Positions 43,800-53,594 of a DNA stretch of 64,000 nt are shown in pieces. The notes below the pieces were generated by a model. The model searched no databases and had not been told where the DNA came from. It saw only the letters and a list, made by a program, of their open reading frames with translations. Origin of the DNA: Bacteroidaceae bacterium (lineage in GTDB: Bacteria > Bacteroidota > Bacteroidia > Bacteroidales > Bacteroidaceae). Each line of letters opens with the position of its first letter. Within the stretch, counting starts at the first letter, position 1. The stretch is from contig JAFZDY010000050.1 of NCBI GenBank assembly GCA_017560945.1, positions 19,558 through 83,557 of the forward strand, in the 5' to 3' direction. The translations under genes and the position numbers were made by a program.

Positions 43800-46574
43800 T
43801 TAGTACCAATCGATATTTGTGCTATAACTGCTACGCTTGTCGTACTTGAGGGCATCGGCCAACATACTACTATTGGCACTGATGCTGAAGTTGTAACTTG
43901 TGTAGGGCGAAAGGATAATGCCACACGACATAGAGAAACAGTGCAGATTACGGCTAATGTTGCATGTGGTAGCTGCTATCTTCTTGAAGTCAAAATCGTA
44001 ACCCGAGGTGAATGAAATGTTCCACTTGTTGGACGGCTTGATGTTACCCGATACGTTCATACGATGACTGAACGAAAATGGATATCTCATTGTGCGGATA
44101 TTGATTTCCTTTGTACGGTCTTCGGCTAAGGTGTAGTTCCATGACATACTTATTGACCAGGGGATTTTGAATGCCATATATCCGTCTGGGTCTTTTCCTG
44201 CTTTCTCAGTTTTTCTTTCTACTGGTCTGTTTGAGGTTGATCTACTACTTGATGTATCTTCTTCTTCCTCTTCCTCTCCTTCTACATTCTTTTTCTTGGG
44301 ACTGAACCATTGTTTTATGGTTTCATTGTTGAATGTGTAGGAGAATCCGTTACTCATACCTTGGAAGCGTCCGAAACGACCGTAAGACCACTCGGTACGA
44401 TCGCCCACAACCACTTGTCCCTTGTCATTGAACTCGTAAGCATAGGTGGCGAATACTCCATTCAAATTGAAGGTCTTATTCTTTCCTAATTTCAAGCGCA
44501 GACGTAGGTTGAGGTTACTCCATGGCTTTGTCTTTGCCGCTAAGTTATATGATAGGCTACCTCCAAAATCATCGATGAGGCTTATTTTACGAACTCCAGT
44601 AGTATCTCTGTCGCTTTTTACTTTCATTTCGATATTGTTCGACATAGAGAAACTTACACTACCAGTCTTTCCTTTTCCTGGTACACCAAATGCGGCTCCT
44701 TGGTAGGGAGAATATTCCTGTGTAACTAATTCACCATCGGCATTATAGTAACTAAATGAATCGTAATAACCATACTTCTTGGCTCCGAAATCAGGAGTCA
44801 TGCTGAAACTTACCGTAGGGGTGAATACATGTCGCACGGCCTCCACCTTGTCGCCAAATATGGCTTTGGATGGTTTGTAAAATCCATAGAGTTTGGTGTT
44901 CATAGACAAACTCATGTCATAGTTGTATACACGGTTGAATCCATATATAGTATCGGTTTCAACCACTTGTCGTGCTTCGTTCCAATCTTTTTCTTGTCGG
45001 TATGTGTACCAACGCTCGGTATAGTTGGCTGATGCCGTTAAGTTGATGTATTTAAAGAGGTTAAAAGTCGCACTAATGGGTATTCGGTGTTGCATACCAT
45101 TCTTCCAATCCTTGATAATGTTAGTTTTCATTATTTCATCTTCTTTGGATTGGATACTATTCTTGAGGTAACCACTATAGCTGAGTGAAATCTTCTCGTA
45201 CCATTGTTCCTTACCCATCTTTTTCTTTCGCTTGAATGGATAAAGTCGGCTTAGCGATATGTTGAGGTCAGGGAAAGACACGGATAAACTACTATCTCGT
45301 ACATTTTGTGCTACGTTGAATGTACTTGAAAGAGTAAGTCCTATGTCGGGGAAGGAACGTGAGTAGCTTACACTGGAGGTGCGTGTACTCTGACTACTTA
45401 GAGCCAAGTTGTATTGGCTATTCAGATTACTTCTTTCATAACTACTTGTCGCATAGTTTACACTTGCCGAGAAGGTGCTGTTTGGACTTGCTTTTGCATC
45501 TTGTCTATGTGTCCACTGAATCTTAAAGTCCTTACTTACAGAGTAATCAGGCATGTTTTTCTCTCCCAATTTGGTGGTAAGAGTGCTTAAGTTTACCGCT
45601 CCTGAGAATTTGTAACGCTTGTTGTATGAACTACTTGCATTCAATCCCCAAGAGCCTTTTGTAAAGATTTCACCTGTTAATTTTAAGTCCATATAGTCGC
45701 TGATGGCAAAATAATAACCTCCATCGCGCAAATAAAATCCTCGTTCAGTTTCATCACCGTATGTAGGCATAATGAATCCCGATGCATATTCTTCGTTGCT
45801 GAATGGGAAGAATCCGAATGGAAGAGCCAAAGGAAGGGGTACATCCTCTACAACTAAATATGCAGGACCAAATACCACATTCTTTCCAGGTCGCATTTTT
45901 GCACGAGTCAAGGCTAAATAGAAGTGCGGGTGTTCGTGATTGTCGCAAGTGGTATATTTACCATCTCCACCATAGAAAGCATTATCGGATCCTTTCTTGG
46001 CATATTTACTCGTCATGTAGCCTTCTCCTTGCTCAGTGACAACATTGCTGATATATCCCTTGCGTGAACTGAAGTTATAACTCATAGTATCACTTTCATA
46101 GGGTGTGTCGCCGTCTTTAAATATAGGCTTTCCAATCTCTTTACCCGTTGAATCTTTCACACCATGTGCATATACAGTTTTGGTATCAATGTCGACGGTG
46201 ATTTGTTCAGCGGTGAGACCTATTTTCAAATAATCAACTTGGCTATTCTTGTACAAGTAGGCTTTAGCATCGGAAACAATCCATACTAAAGAGTCCTCTG
46301 CCTTATAAGTCACAGGGGCATCCAATACATCTTCCTGTTTATGTGTGGTTGAATCAGTAACCAACGTATCAGGTAACACTTCAGTAAGTGAACCGACATT
46401 CGAAATTGTATTGGTATCAAGATATTTGTTTTCCAGAGAATCCTGCTCTGTACGTAAGTCAGCATATAGCTTTCCGTATCCTTCGTCTATACGCGCAACC
46501 GCTTCTGATGCAGTTATCAGTAGTATGACGAGCGATAAGATGGGCAAAAAAATATTCTTGCTATATGAGGTCAT
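43800..46574 (-). CDS. lptD: LPS-assembly outer-membrane protein LptD
   Basis: 924 aa. Signal peptide (~1-27), an OstA/LptA-like N-terminal periplasmic part (SQVDYLKIGLTAEQITVDIDT; FSSRKGYISNVVTEQG; TTCDNHEHPHFYL) and a long C-terminal barrel rich in alternating aromatic strands and Ser/Thr/Tyr, ending in SYSTNIDWY. LptD with LptE inserts LPS in the outer leaflet. The N-terminal part and the C-terminal beta barrel agree with the family. Not adjacent to lptE (32717). A -7-like TACTTTTG lies upstream, but no good -33. Confidence 0.88.
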   Translation of the reverse strand: MTSYSKNIFLPILSLVILLITASEAVARIDEGYGKLYADLRTEQDSLENKYLDTNTISNVGSLTEVLPDTLVTDSTTHKQEDVLDAPVTYKAEDSLVWIVSDAKAYLYKNSQVDYLKIGLTAEQITVDIDTKTVYAHGVKDSTGKEIGKPIFKDGDTPYESDTMSYNFSSRKGYISNVVTEQGEGYMTSKYAKKGSDNAFYGGDGKYTTCDNHEHPHFYLALTRAKMRPGKNVVFGPAYLVVEDVPLPLALPFGFFPFSNEEYASGFIMPTYGDETERGFYLRDGGYYFAISDYMDLKLTGEIFTKGSWGLNASSSYNKRYKFSGAVNLSTLTTKLGEKNMPDYSVSKDFKIQWTHRQDAKASPNSTFSASVNYATSSYERSNLNSQYNLALSSQSTRTSSVSYSRSFPDIGLTLSSTFNVAQNVRDSSLSVSFPDLNISLSRLYPFKRKKKMGKEQWYEKISLSYSGYLKNSIQSKEDEIMKTNIIKDWKNGMQHRIPISATFNLFKYINLTASANYTERWYTYRQEKDWNEARQVVETDTIYGFNRVYNYDMSLSMNTKLYGFYKPSKAIFGDKVEAVRHVFTPTVSFSMTPDFGAKKYGYYDSFSYYNADGELVTQEYSPYQGAAFGVPGKGKTGSVSFSMSNNIEMKVKSDRDTTGVRKISLIDDFGGSLSYNLAAKTKPWSNLNLRLRLKLGKNKTFNLNGVFATYAYEFNDKGQVVVGDRTEWSYGRFGRFQGMSNGFSYTFNNETIKQWFSPKKKNVEGEEEEEEDTSSSRSTSNRPVERKTEKAGKDPDGYMAFKIPWSISMSWNYTLAEDRTKEINIRTMRYPFSFSHRMNVSGNIKPSNKWNISFTSGYDFDFKKIAATTCNISRNLHCFSMSCGIILSPYTSYNFSISANSSMLADALKYDKRSSYSTNIDWY

Positions 46575-46672
46575 TATTGGCTTTTTACTCTTTTAGTCGG
46601 CAAAAGTACACATAATTCGGGATATAGCGCTGCATCTCCCGTTAAAATTATGAATTATTTGGGATTTCTTCG

Positions 46673-47215
46673 TTAAAGAAACTGTTCACACCATTGTTCG
46701 AAGCGTTTTACGCCTTCGTCTCCATGCTTAAGTAGGCTTTTTAGTGCTTTTTCTACACTCTTTTCTTTGTCGAGTTTGGTCTTTGAGAAAAATTTGTCGG
46801 CAAAGCATATAATTTGTTCCTCCAAGGTTACAGGTCGCATATCTCGGTGAGGTATGGGAAGATTTTGTCGCTCAATTTCTTCCAAAGAAAGTCCTGCTCC
46901 TGTGTGGCGTTCGCATACCAAAGCGTGGCGAGGAAACCCTTCGGCTCTCATGAGGTCAGCTCCTAAGTATCCATGACAAATGTATGGATTTTCTCCATAA
47001 CAGTGTATTCCTTCTGCGTCGGTCAGGAAAATACCAATGTCGTGTAACAAGGCGGCCTCTTCAATGAAGTCGAGGTCAAGTTTTAGCTCAGGGTGTCGAT
47101 GGGCTATCTCCAGCGCCTTATTTGCTACGGCACGGCTATGTGTAATGAGGATATGTTTTAATTCGTTTTCCTCGGGATAATATTTGTTGATAATAGCGAG
47201 TGCATCCATTTGCAT
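46673..47215 (-). CDS. HD-domain phosphohydrolase
   Basis: 180 aa, cytoplasmic. The HD metal motif is present: H26 in THSRAVANKALEIA, then the HD pair H58-D59 in AALLHDIGIF, followed by ICHGYLGADLMRAEG and ERHTGAGLSLEEIE. Family members hydrolyse nucleotides or phosphorylated small molecules; the substrate is unknown. It begins 5 bp after the GHL10 stop, so the two form one unit. Confidence 0.85.
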   Translation of the reverse strand: MQMDALAIINKYYPEENELKHILITHSRAVANKALEIAHRHPELKLDLDFIEEAALLHDIGIFLTDAEGIHCYGENPYICHGYLGADLMRAEGFPRHALVCERHTGAGLSLEEIERQNLPIPHRDMRPVTLEEQIICFADKFFSKTKLDKEKSVEKALKSLLKHGDEGVKRFEQWCEQFL

Positions 47216-47219
47216 AGAG

Positions 47220-48785
47220 TTAATAATTGTAATAACTTTTTTCTTTTTTGAGTTCTTCCAAAGTCCTGAATTGGACTTCCTCTTTCATTTGTATCTGTAT
47301 AGGTGTACTCTCATTCCCACATCGGTCGATTGCTGTTACTGCATAGTGTAATGTAGGTTGGTATGGAGTCTCCCTATGTGTGTAGCATGTGTCTGTCAAA
47401 TAGGTGTTTATCAAATGTTTTGGATTGTCTGTGTTTACAGGGAATGTATGTGAGGCATATACGTTGTAGCGCATTCCTCCCTCCATGTCGTCAGTGGCTG
47501 AAGTCCACGTCAATATGGTGGTTCCTTTCTTCTTTTTAATTTTAATTTCTTGGGGAGACGATGGAGCAATGCTATCTATCCATGTGATGGGCGGCACCAA
47601 GGCACGAGTGTAGTAGAAATGATCTTGTACACGATCGTATAATCCTTGAGTGTTGTCTGTCAAGAACTTTGTGCGGAAATGCGACTCTCCCTCACATTCA
47701 CTCCAGCGGATAAAGTTGAGTTGACGCTCTACCTCGTCCAATGTCCAGTCACCTTCGGATGGGTCTAAGAAGTAGATGCCTAAACCAGGTACTACCATGC
47801 GTCCATAACTGTTCTCCTTCCAATCGAGCACAAAAGGATAAAAGTAGTTGTCGCGATAATAGAGCATGGGAAAAATAAGGTCTTGTATACCTTCTTGCAT
47901 CCAAGTTTGTGCTTCTTGGTACACATCGTGGTATCCATTCCATCCAGAATTGTATCTGCTCGTATTGCGATATTTTCCTAAAGGTGCGCTACTTACTTTT
48001 ACCCAGGGTTTTATGCTCTTTACTTCATCATATACGGCGCGCACCAAACGAGTGATATTGTCTCGTCTCCATTGGTTAAGTGTTTTGCCCTTTCCATATT
48101 TTTTAAAGTCACTTGCATCGGGGAAGTTTTTGGGACGGTCAGGATAACGAATATAGTCGAGGTGTACTCCGTCCACATCGTATCGAGTTATAAGTTCATT
48201 CACTAATGAGGCTAAATATTTCTGACTATCGGGATGTCCAGGGTTCAGATACCAATTTTTACGGAAGCGTTTACATAGGTGAGGATAACGTTTGGTGATG
48301 GATTTCTCTCCCATGTCCTTGTGTACCTCCTCGCTTCCCAAAGGTACGGCTACCATCCAAGCGTGTAACTCCATACCACGTTTGTGACATTCTTCGATGG
48401 CAAAGGCGAGTGGGTCGTACCCAGGGTCAATACCTGGTGTTCCTGTCAGTGATTCGCACCAAGCCTCTATGTCTGAGGGGTAAATGAGGTTGCCACGAAC
48501 ACGTGTCTGAAATATTACTGTATTGATTTGTGTCGCTTGTAATTGATCCAATAGGTCTGTTAACTCCCTCTTTTGTTTGACAATATCCTCTTCGCTTTTA
48601 ACTTGTGTGGTAGGCCAGTCAAGTCCACGGAAAGTGGTGAGCCAAACGGCTCGTACTTCATGTTTCTTAGGGGTAAATAAGGGGGAGTAGGGGGCATTGC
48701 TCATACTCATTGATGGTACGATGCAAAGGAATAGTAATGAAAGGATTTTCGATAAATGTGTGTGTATAGTTCTTTTGGGTCTCAT
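47220..48785 (-). CDS. Family-10-like glycosyl hydrolase (GHL10/DUF187), secreted
   Basis: 521 aa. Signal peptide (~1-29, MSMSNAPYS). GHL10 domain (~42-350): EVRAVWLTTFRGLDWPTTQ; INTVIFQTRVRGNLIYPSDIE; GYDPLAFAIEECHKRGMELHAW; DVDGVHLDYIRYP. A fibronectin-III-like domain follows (~415-500: TTILTWTSATDDMEGGMRYNVY). Related proteins such as B. subtilis YngK act on cell-wall or glycan substrates; the true substrate is unknown. First gene of the pair with the HD protein. Confidence 0.88.
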   Translation of the reverse strand: MRPKRTIHTHLSKILSLLFLCIVPSMSMSNAPYSPLFTPKKHEVRAVWLTTFRGLDWPTTQVKSEEDIVKQKRELTDLLDQLQATQINTVIFQTRVRGNLIYPSDIEAWCESLTGTPGIDPGYDPLAFAIEECHKRGMELHAWMVAVPLGSEEVHKDMGEKSITKRYPHLCKRFRKNWYLNPGHPDSQKYLASLVNELITRYDVDGVHLDYIRYPDRPKNFPDASDFKKYGKGKTLNQWRRDNITRLVRAVYDEVKSIKPWVKVSSAPLGKYRNTSRYNSGWNGYHDVYQEAQTWMQEGIQDLIFPMLYYRDNYFYPFVLDWKENSYGRMVVPGLGIYFLDPSEGDWTLDEVERQLNFIRWSECEGESHFRTKFLTDNTQGLYDRVQDHFYYTRALVPPITWIDSIAPSSPQEIKIKKKKGTTILTWTSATDDMEGGMRYNVYASHTFPVNTDNPKHLINTYLTDTCYTHRETPYQPTLHYAVTAIDRCGNESTPIQIQMKEEVQFRTLEELKKEKSYYNY

Positions 48786-48938
48786 TCGTTTTTTTTGTTT
48801 TTCGGTACAAAGTTACACATTTCTGATAAATATTGCGAAATAAAAAGGATACAATGGCAAAAGTTTTCCATTTATTACTTACTTTTGCATCAGTTTTATA
48901 TAAGAAATGATAACGAATAAGTAATTAGTAGAGAGCGT

Positions 48939-50366
48939 ATGATTACATTTACTTTGGCATTGTTGCTCCTTATTGGAGGTTATTTTGTCTATGGACGTTA
49001 TGTTGAGCGCCTTTTTGGACCTGATCCTGCTCGTCAAACTCCGGCCATCACTCAAGCTGATGGTGTTGACTACATTCGTCTGCCCAATTGGAAGATTTTC
49101 TTGATTCAGTTCCTCAATATCGCTGGCTTAGGACCAATCTTTGGTGCCATTATGGGAGCTCAGTTTGGTACGGCTTCTTACTTATGGATTGTACTTGGTA
49201 CTATTTTTGCAGGTGCAGTACATGACTATTTTTCGGGGATGCTTTCTATTCGTCATGGAGGCGAAAGTTTGCCTGAAATCATTGGCCGTTATTTGGGAGT
49301 ACGTACAAAAAATGTTTTCTGTGTCTTTGCCATGATTTTGATGGTGCTTGTAGGGGCAGTTTTCGTGTCTGGCCCTGCCGAATTGCTTGCAAGTATGACA
49401 CCAACTTCCCTTGATGCTGTATTTTGGATGAGCATTATATTCCTCTATTATATATTGGCTACAATGTTGCCTGTCGACAAGATTATCGGTCGATTCTATC
49501 CTCTTTTTGCTGCCGCATTGATTTTTATGGCATTAGGTATCTTAGTGATGCTTTACGTGAAGTCGCCCGAGCTCCCTGAGATGTGGGAAGGATTTGGTAC
49601 TAAGTACGATGCAAACCCTATTTTCCCCATGATGTTCATCTCCATTGCTTGTGGCGCTATCAGTGGTTTCCATGCCACTCAATCTCCCTTGATGGCGCGT
49701 TGTATGGATAACGAGAAGCATGGTCGCCCTATCTTTTATGGAGCAATGGTGGCCGAGGGTATTGTAGCGCTCATCTGGGCTGCTGCTGCTACATGGTTTT
49801 TCCAAGAAAATGGAGTGGTGGATCAAGTGACAGGTAAGGCCTTTTCTGGTGCTATCGTAGCCACTCGTATCTCTTATGGTTGGTTAGGTACTTTGGGAGG
49901 TGTGCTTGCTCTTTTGGGAATTGTGGCTGCACCCATCACCAGTGGAGATACTGCACTTCGTTCGGCTCGCCTTATCATGGCAGACTTTTTGCATTTTGAC
50001 CAAAAGAAAATACGCAATCGTTTGATTATTTGTGCCCCTCTATTTGCTATCACCATTGGCATTCTCATCTATAGTCTTACCGATGTTGATGGCTTTAAGG
50101 TGATTTGGGGATACTTCGCTTGGTGTAATCAGACGATGTCAGTTTTCACTTTGTGGACAATTACTGTATATTTGACCTTGAAGCGAAAGAATTTTTATGT
50201 AACTCTCCTGCCTGCCCTCTTGATGACGAGTGTATGTTCTTCATATATTTGTATGGCCCCCGAAGGTCTTGCATTGCCTATAAGATGGGGATATCCTATT
50301 GGTGGTATGTGTGCATTGATAGGTTTGGTATGGTTTGTAGTTTGGAAAAGGAAACTGAAATTTTAA
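48939..50366 (+). CDS. cstA: Carbon-starvation protein A-like peptide/pyruvate transporter
   Basis: 475 aa with about 13 membrane helices. CstA signatures are clear: YVERLFGPDPARQTPA; NIAGLGPIFGAIMGAQFG; AGAVHDYFSGMLSIRHGG; GAISGFHATQSPLMARC; APITSGDTALRSARLIMAD. It is the shorter form used by many Bacteroidetes and Gram-positives (E. coli CstA is about 700 aa). It imports small peptides or pyruvate in other bacteria. Followed by two small genes, likely co-transcribed. Confidence 0.92.
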   Translation: MITFTLALLLLIGGYFVYGRYVERLFGPDPARQTPAITQADGVDYIRLPNWKIFLIQFLNIAGLGPIFGAIMGAQFGTASYLWIVLGTIFAGAVHDYFSGMLSIRHGGESLPEIIGRYLGVRTKNVFCVFAMILMVLVGAVFVSGPAELLASMTPTSLDAVFWMSIIFLYYILATMLPVDKIIGRFYPLFAAALIFMALGILVMLYVKSPELPEMWEGFGTKYDANPIFPMMFISIACGAISGFHATQSPLMARCMDNEKHGRPIFYGAMVAEGIVALIWAAAATWFFQENGVVDQVTGKAFSGAIVATRISYGWLGTLGGVLALLGIVAAPITSGDTALRSARLIMADFLHFDQKKIRNRLIICAPLFAITIGILIYSLTDVDGFKVIWGYFAWCNQTMSVFTLWTITVYLTLKRKNFYVTLLPALLMTSVCSSYICMAPEGLALPIRWGYPIGGMCALIGLVWFVVWKRKLKF

Positions 50367-50427
50367 TTGAAAGAGGGAAACTGACCCCCTCTATAAGTTG
50401 TTAAAAGTAAGAAATAATATATAAGAG

Positions 50428-50655
50428 ATGAAACGATACAAGAAATCTGTTGTAATGCCTTTGGCCTTATTTGTATACACCACAATCATGGCCGTATGCT
50501 TTATCCCACGTAATCATGAGATGGGTGAAGTTGAAAAGTGGGTTACCGTCGGTGCTTCTTATGTAATCATTGCCCTTTTGTGGTGGGTACTTCGTAAAAA
50601 AGAACAAATGGCGGAGAAACGTAAGAATGAGATGAATCAGAAAAGTGATAAATGA
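50428..50655 (+). CDS. Small two-helix membrane protein
   Basis: 75 aa. Two membrane segments (~residues 8-25 and 41-56) separated by NHEMGEVEKWV, and a charged Lys/Glu tail. It starts 61 bp after cstA and ends 19 bp before the next gene, so it is probably part of the same transcript. I do not recognise the family; it could assist CstA. Confidence 0.65.
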   Translation: MKRYKKSVVMPLALFVYTTIMAVCFIPRNHEMGEVEKWVTVGASYVIIALLWWVLRKKEQMAEKRKNEMNQKSDK

Positions 50656-50674
50656 ATAAATAAAAACGTGAAAG

Positions 50675-51175
50675 ATGAGAAAGATTTTAGTTAGTTTGAT
50701 CATGTTGGTTGTTACCACCATGGCGCACGCACAATTCGAACAGAATAAATGGTATTTTAATGCTGCTGTTACTGATTTTGGCCTTTCTTATAGTGGATCT
50801 GAAAAGTTGCGTATGGGTGCGCAAATTACGGCAGGAACCTTCCTTTTTGATGACATTGCATTATTGTTGAATGGAGAGACAATTTTTCATAAACAAGGTG
50901 AGCGGAGTGCTACTTTTGGAGTTGGTGCTCGTTATTATTTTAGTCAAAATGGCATTTATGTGGGTACGGGAGTAAAGTTTCGTCACTACGAATATGTTTC
51001 TGAAGGGGTTAAATTGAACAGTTTTTCTGATGGACTTTGGTCGTTCGAGAGTGGATATGCATTTTTCTTGAGTCGCACCGTCACTATTGAGCCTGCCATA
51101 TATTATGACTTGAGTTTCAAAGATAGTGACTATAGTAAAGTTGGCTTCAAATTAGGTTTTAGTCTATATTTCTAA
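50675..51175 (+). CDS. Outer-membrane beta-barrel protein
   Basis: 166 aa. Signal peptide (~1-19, TMAHAQF) and eight amphipathic strands with terminal-aromatic character, ending in the outer-membrane signature SLYF. Resembles small OmpA/OMP_b-brl barrels of Bacteroidetes. No specific function can be read. Third in line after cstA. Confidence 0.78.
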   Translation: MRKILVSLIMLVVTTMAHAQFEQNKWYFNAAVTDFGLSYSGSEKLRMGAQITAGTFLFDDIALLLNGETIFHKQGERSATFGVGARYYFSQNGIYVGTGVKFRHYEYVSEGVKLNSFSDGLWSFESGYAFFLSRTVTIEPAIYYDLSFKDSDYSKVGFKLGFSLYF

Positions 51176-51265
51176 AGCAAAGTATGAGTTTTAGAAAGTC
51201 ATATTCATAGTTGTTAATACGAATATGAACTTTGGGCGTGATATTTTACTAATTTGTGATAAGAA

Positions 51266-51318
51266 AAACGCCATTCCTCATTTATCCGATATTGGATGGG
51301 AGGGATGGCGCTTCTTTA
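51266..51318 (-). terminator. Bidirectional terminator between the OMP gene and rng
   Basis: AACGCCATTCCTC pairs with GAGGGATGGCG (one wobble); on the minus strand the stem is followed by TTTTTCTTATC. Ends rng and possibly the cstA transcript. Confidence 0.7.
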
Positions 51319-51340
51319 ATGCGTGAATGTTGCTTCTTCT

Positions 51341-52918
51341 TTACGATTTGATTTCAAACTCTTCCTTCATATCAATTTCTTCACCTTGCATGTCATAAAA
51401 TTCATATTGAAGCATGGCTAATTTTTGATTGGGGATGACTTTGATTCCGAATCCGTATTTTAGTTGCCACTTTCGTTTCAAAGAAATGAATCCTTGATTG
51501 ACGAATGAGGCTACATAAGGATGCAGATGAAGTTTAAACTTCTTGATTCCTACTTTATTGACGAGGTAATCAATTTTGCTTTCCAATGTATCTGTAAAAA
51601 GAATAGAAGGTTGGATGCTGCCCTTTCCAAAACATACAGGACAGGTTTCCGCCGTTGTGACATCCATTGCAGGACGCACTCGTTGGCGTGTAATTTGCAT
51701 TAGTCCGAACTTGCTCAATGGCAGAATGTTGTGCTTGGCACGGTCTTTCTTCATGTTTTCGCACATGCGTTCGTAGAGTAATTGTCTGTTTTCTGCCAGA
51801 TTCATGTCGATGAAGTCCACCACGATGATTCCTCCCATGTCGCGCAAACGTAATTGGCGAGCCAATTCGTCGGCCGCTCCTAAGTTTACTTCCAGGGCAT
51901 TGGCTTCCTGACCATTTTCAGCCTTGGTGCGATTTCCGCTATTTACGTCTACTACGTGCATGGCCTCGGTATGTTCAATAATGAGGTATGCTCCGCGTTT
52001 GTAGGAGATGGTTTTTCCGAAGGAGGACTTTATTTGCTTGGTGATTGCAAAGTTGTCAAATATGGGAAGTTCGCCTTTGTATAGTTTTACAATGTCTACA
52101 CGATCGGGTGCAATGAGTGAAACATAGTCGCGTACTTCGTGATAAACTGTTTCGTCATTGACGTAAATGCTTTCGTATGACGGGTTGAAAAGGTCGCGCA
52201 GAAGTCCTACTGTACGGCTTGTCTCTTCATGGATAAGCAGAGGGGTAGTAGTACACTTCTGTACTTTAGTGATGGTTGTTTCCCAATGACGGAGTAGAGT
52301 TTCAAGTTCGGCATTTAGTTCGGCGGCACCTTTTCCTTCAGCAACTGTACGTACGATCACGCCAAAATGCTTGGGCTTGATGCTTTGCAATAACTGCTTC
52401 AGACGGGCGCGTTCACCGCTGGACTTGATTTTAGTGGATACAGAAACCTTTTCGTTGAAGGGTACGAGCACCAGGTATCGTCCGGCAAACGATAGTTCAC
52501 ATGTCAGGCGTGGCCCTTTTGTCGAGATGGGTTCCTTTACTACTTGTACCATCACCTCTTGGCCTTGTTGTAATACGTTACTGATGCTGCCTTCTTTCTC
52601 CAAATCGGGCATAGTAGAGGCTTTGGCGATGGGGTAGAGCTTTTTACGGTCGCTCTGAACCTGTTTCAGATACTTTTGAAAAGAGCGGAATTGAGGTCCC
52701 AAGTCTTGATAATGAAGGAAAGCGTCCTTGCCTGAGCCTACATCCACGAAGCAGGCATTCAGGCCTGGCATCAGTTTTTTGATGCGGCCGAAATAAATGT
52801 TGCCTACGGAATAAGACGCTTCGCGTCCTTCCTTTTGAAATTCCACCAGTGCCTTGTCTTCCATGAGGGCGATGGAAATTTCTTGTGGCTGTACATCTAC
52901 TACTAATTCGCTTGTCAT
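51341..52918 (-). CDS. rng: RNase E/G family ribonuclease
   Basis: 525 aa. I start at the ATG at 52918 (MTSELVVDVQPQEISIALM), typical for the Rne/Rng family; an upstream ATG at 52993 adds 25 residues with no family similarity. An S1-like RNA-binding segment (~35-125), then the catalytic core with the metal-binding aspartates in HVVDVNSGNRT and GGIIVVDFIDM, and the zinc-link TCPVCFGKG. It makes single-strand cleavages in rRNA and mRNA. Lies downstream of the AURKAIP1/COX24 gene on the same strand. Confidence 0.93.
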   Translation of the reverse strand: MTSELVVDVQPQEISIALMEDKALVEFQKEGREASYSVGNIYFGRIKKLMPGLNACFVDVGSGKDAFLHYQDLGPQFRSFQKYLKQVQSDRKKLYPIAKASTMPDLEKEGSISNVLQQGQEVMVQVVKEPISTKGPRLTCELSFAGRYLVLVPFNEKVSVSTKIKSSGERARLKQLLQSIKPKHFGVIVRTVAEGKGAAELNAELETLLRHWETTITKVQKCTTTPLLIHEETSRTVGLLRDLFNPSYESIYVNDETVYHEVRDYVSLIAPDRVDIVKLYKGELPIFDNFAITKQIKSSFGKTISYKRGAYLIIEHTEAMHVVDVNSGNRTKAENGQEANALEVNLGAADELARQLRLRDMGGIIVVDFIDMNLAENRQLLYERMCENMKKDRAKHNILPLSKFGLMQITRQRVRPAMDVTTAETCPVCFGKGSIQPSILFTDTLESKIDYLVNKVGIKKFKLHLHPYVASFVNQGFISLKRKWQLKYGFGIKVIPNQKLAMLQYEFYDMQGEEIDMKEEFEIKS

Positions 52919-53037
52919 TCTTCTTTTTAGCTTGTTGGTTTTCTCATACACAAAGAACAAACCCGAAAGCCCTTTGTGTGGTATACTTTGCAAGTTTGTT
53001 CTTCATTTTTTTGTTTGCTCTTAGGCTTGACTGAGGC

Positions 53038-53127
53038 TTATTTGCTCTTATGTCTGTTCTTTCTCAGTCTTTTTTTACGCTTGTGCGTAGCCATCTTGTG
53101 TCTTTTTTTCTTCTTACCGCTGGGCAT
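53038..53127 (-). CDS. AURKAIP1/COX24-domain very small basic protein
   Basis: 29 codons (MPSGKKKKRHKMATHKRKKR, then LRKNRHKSK), missing from ordinary minimum-length gene calls. The sequence is Lys/Arg/His-rich and matches the conserved HKMATHKRKKRLRKNRHK core of the AURKAIP1/COX24 (DUF1713) family; mitochondrial members are ribosomal proteins (mS38), and bacterial ones are thought to be small ribosomal-subunit proteins. It sits between HU (35 bp) and rng (119 bp), a position I know from other Bacteroidetes. A very short ORF is always a risk, but the motif is strong. Confidence 0.85.
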   Translation of the reverse strand: MPSGKKKKRHKMATHKRKKRLRKNRHKSK

Positions 53128-53161
53128 AATCGAAAATTTTTATGGGTTAATACTCTATTGA

Positions 53162-53440
53162 TTAGTCTTCTTTTACTGAAATAGTGAAGGTCTTCGCAGG
53201 CTTGAACGAAGGAATGTTGTGCTCGGGGATGATGATAGTAGTGTTCTTTGAGATGTTGCGAGCAGTCTTTTGTGCTCTCTTCTTCACAACGAAGCTACCG
53301 AATCCACGGAGATATACGTTCTCGTTCTTGGACAAAGAGTCCTTAACTGTTGCCATGAAGGCTTCGATAGTATTGAGTACTGTTACCTTGTCAATGCCAG
53401 TACTTTTGCTAATTTCATTTACAATATCAGCTTTTGTCAT
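53162..53440 (-). CDS. hup: DNA-binding protein HU
   Basis: 92 aa, canonical length. MTKADIVNEISKSTGIDKVTVLNTI, then NVYLRGFGSFVVKKRAQKTARNI with the beta-arm RNISKNTTIIIPEHNIPSFKP match HU/IHF. It bends and compacts DNA. First gene of the HU-COX24-rng group. Confidence 0.95.
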   Translation of the reverse strand: MTKADIVNEISKSTGIDKVTVLNTIEAFMATVKDSLSKNENVYLRGFGSFVVKKRAQKTARNISKNTTIIIPEHNIPSFKPAKTFTISVKED

Positions 53441-53594
53441 TTCGCTTTAAATTATAGTTATACGATAATCTTAATTTTTTGGACTGCAAATATATAGCTT
53501 TTATCGTTCTCAAAAAAATATATTTTGCACATTTTTATAAAAAACGCTTCAACTTTTCATTTCTTGCCTTATTTTTGCACAAAAAACGGCTTAT

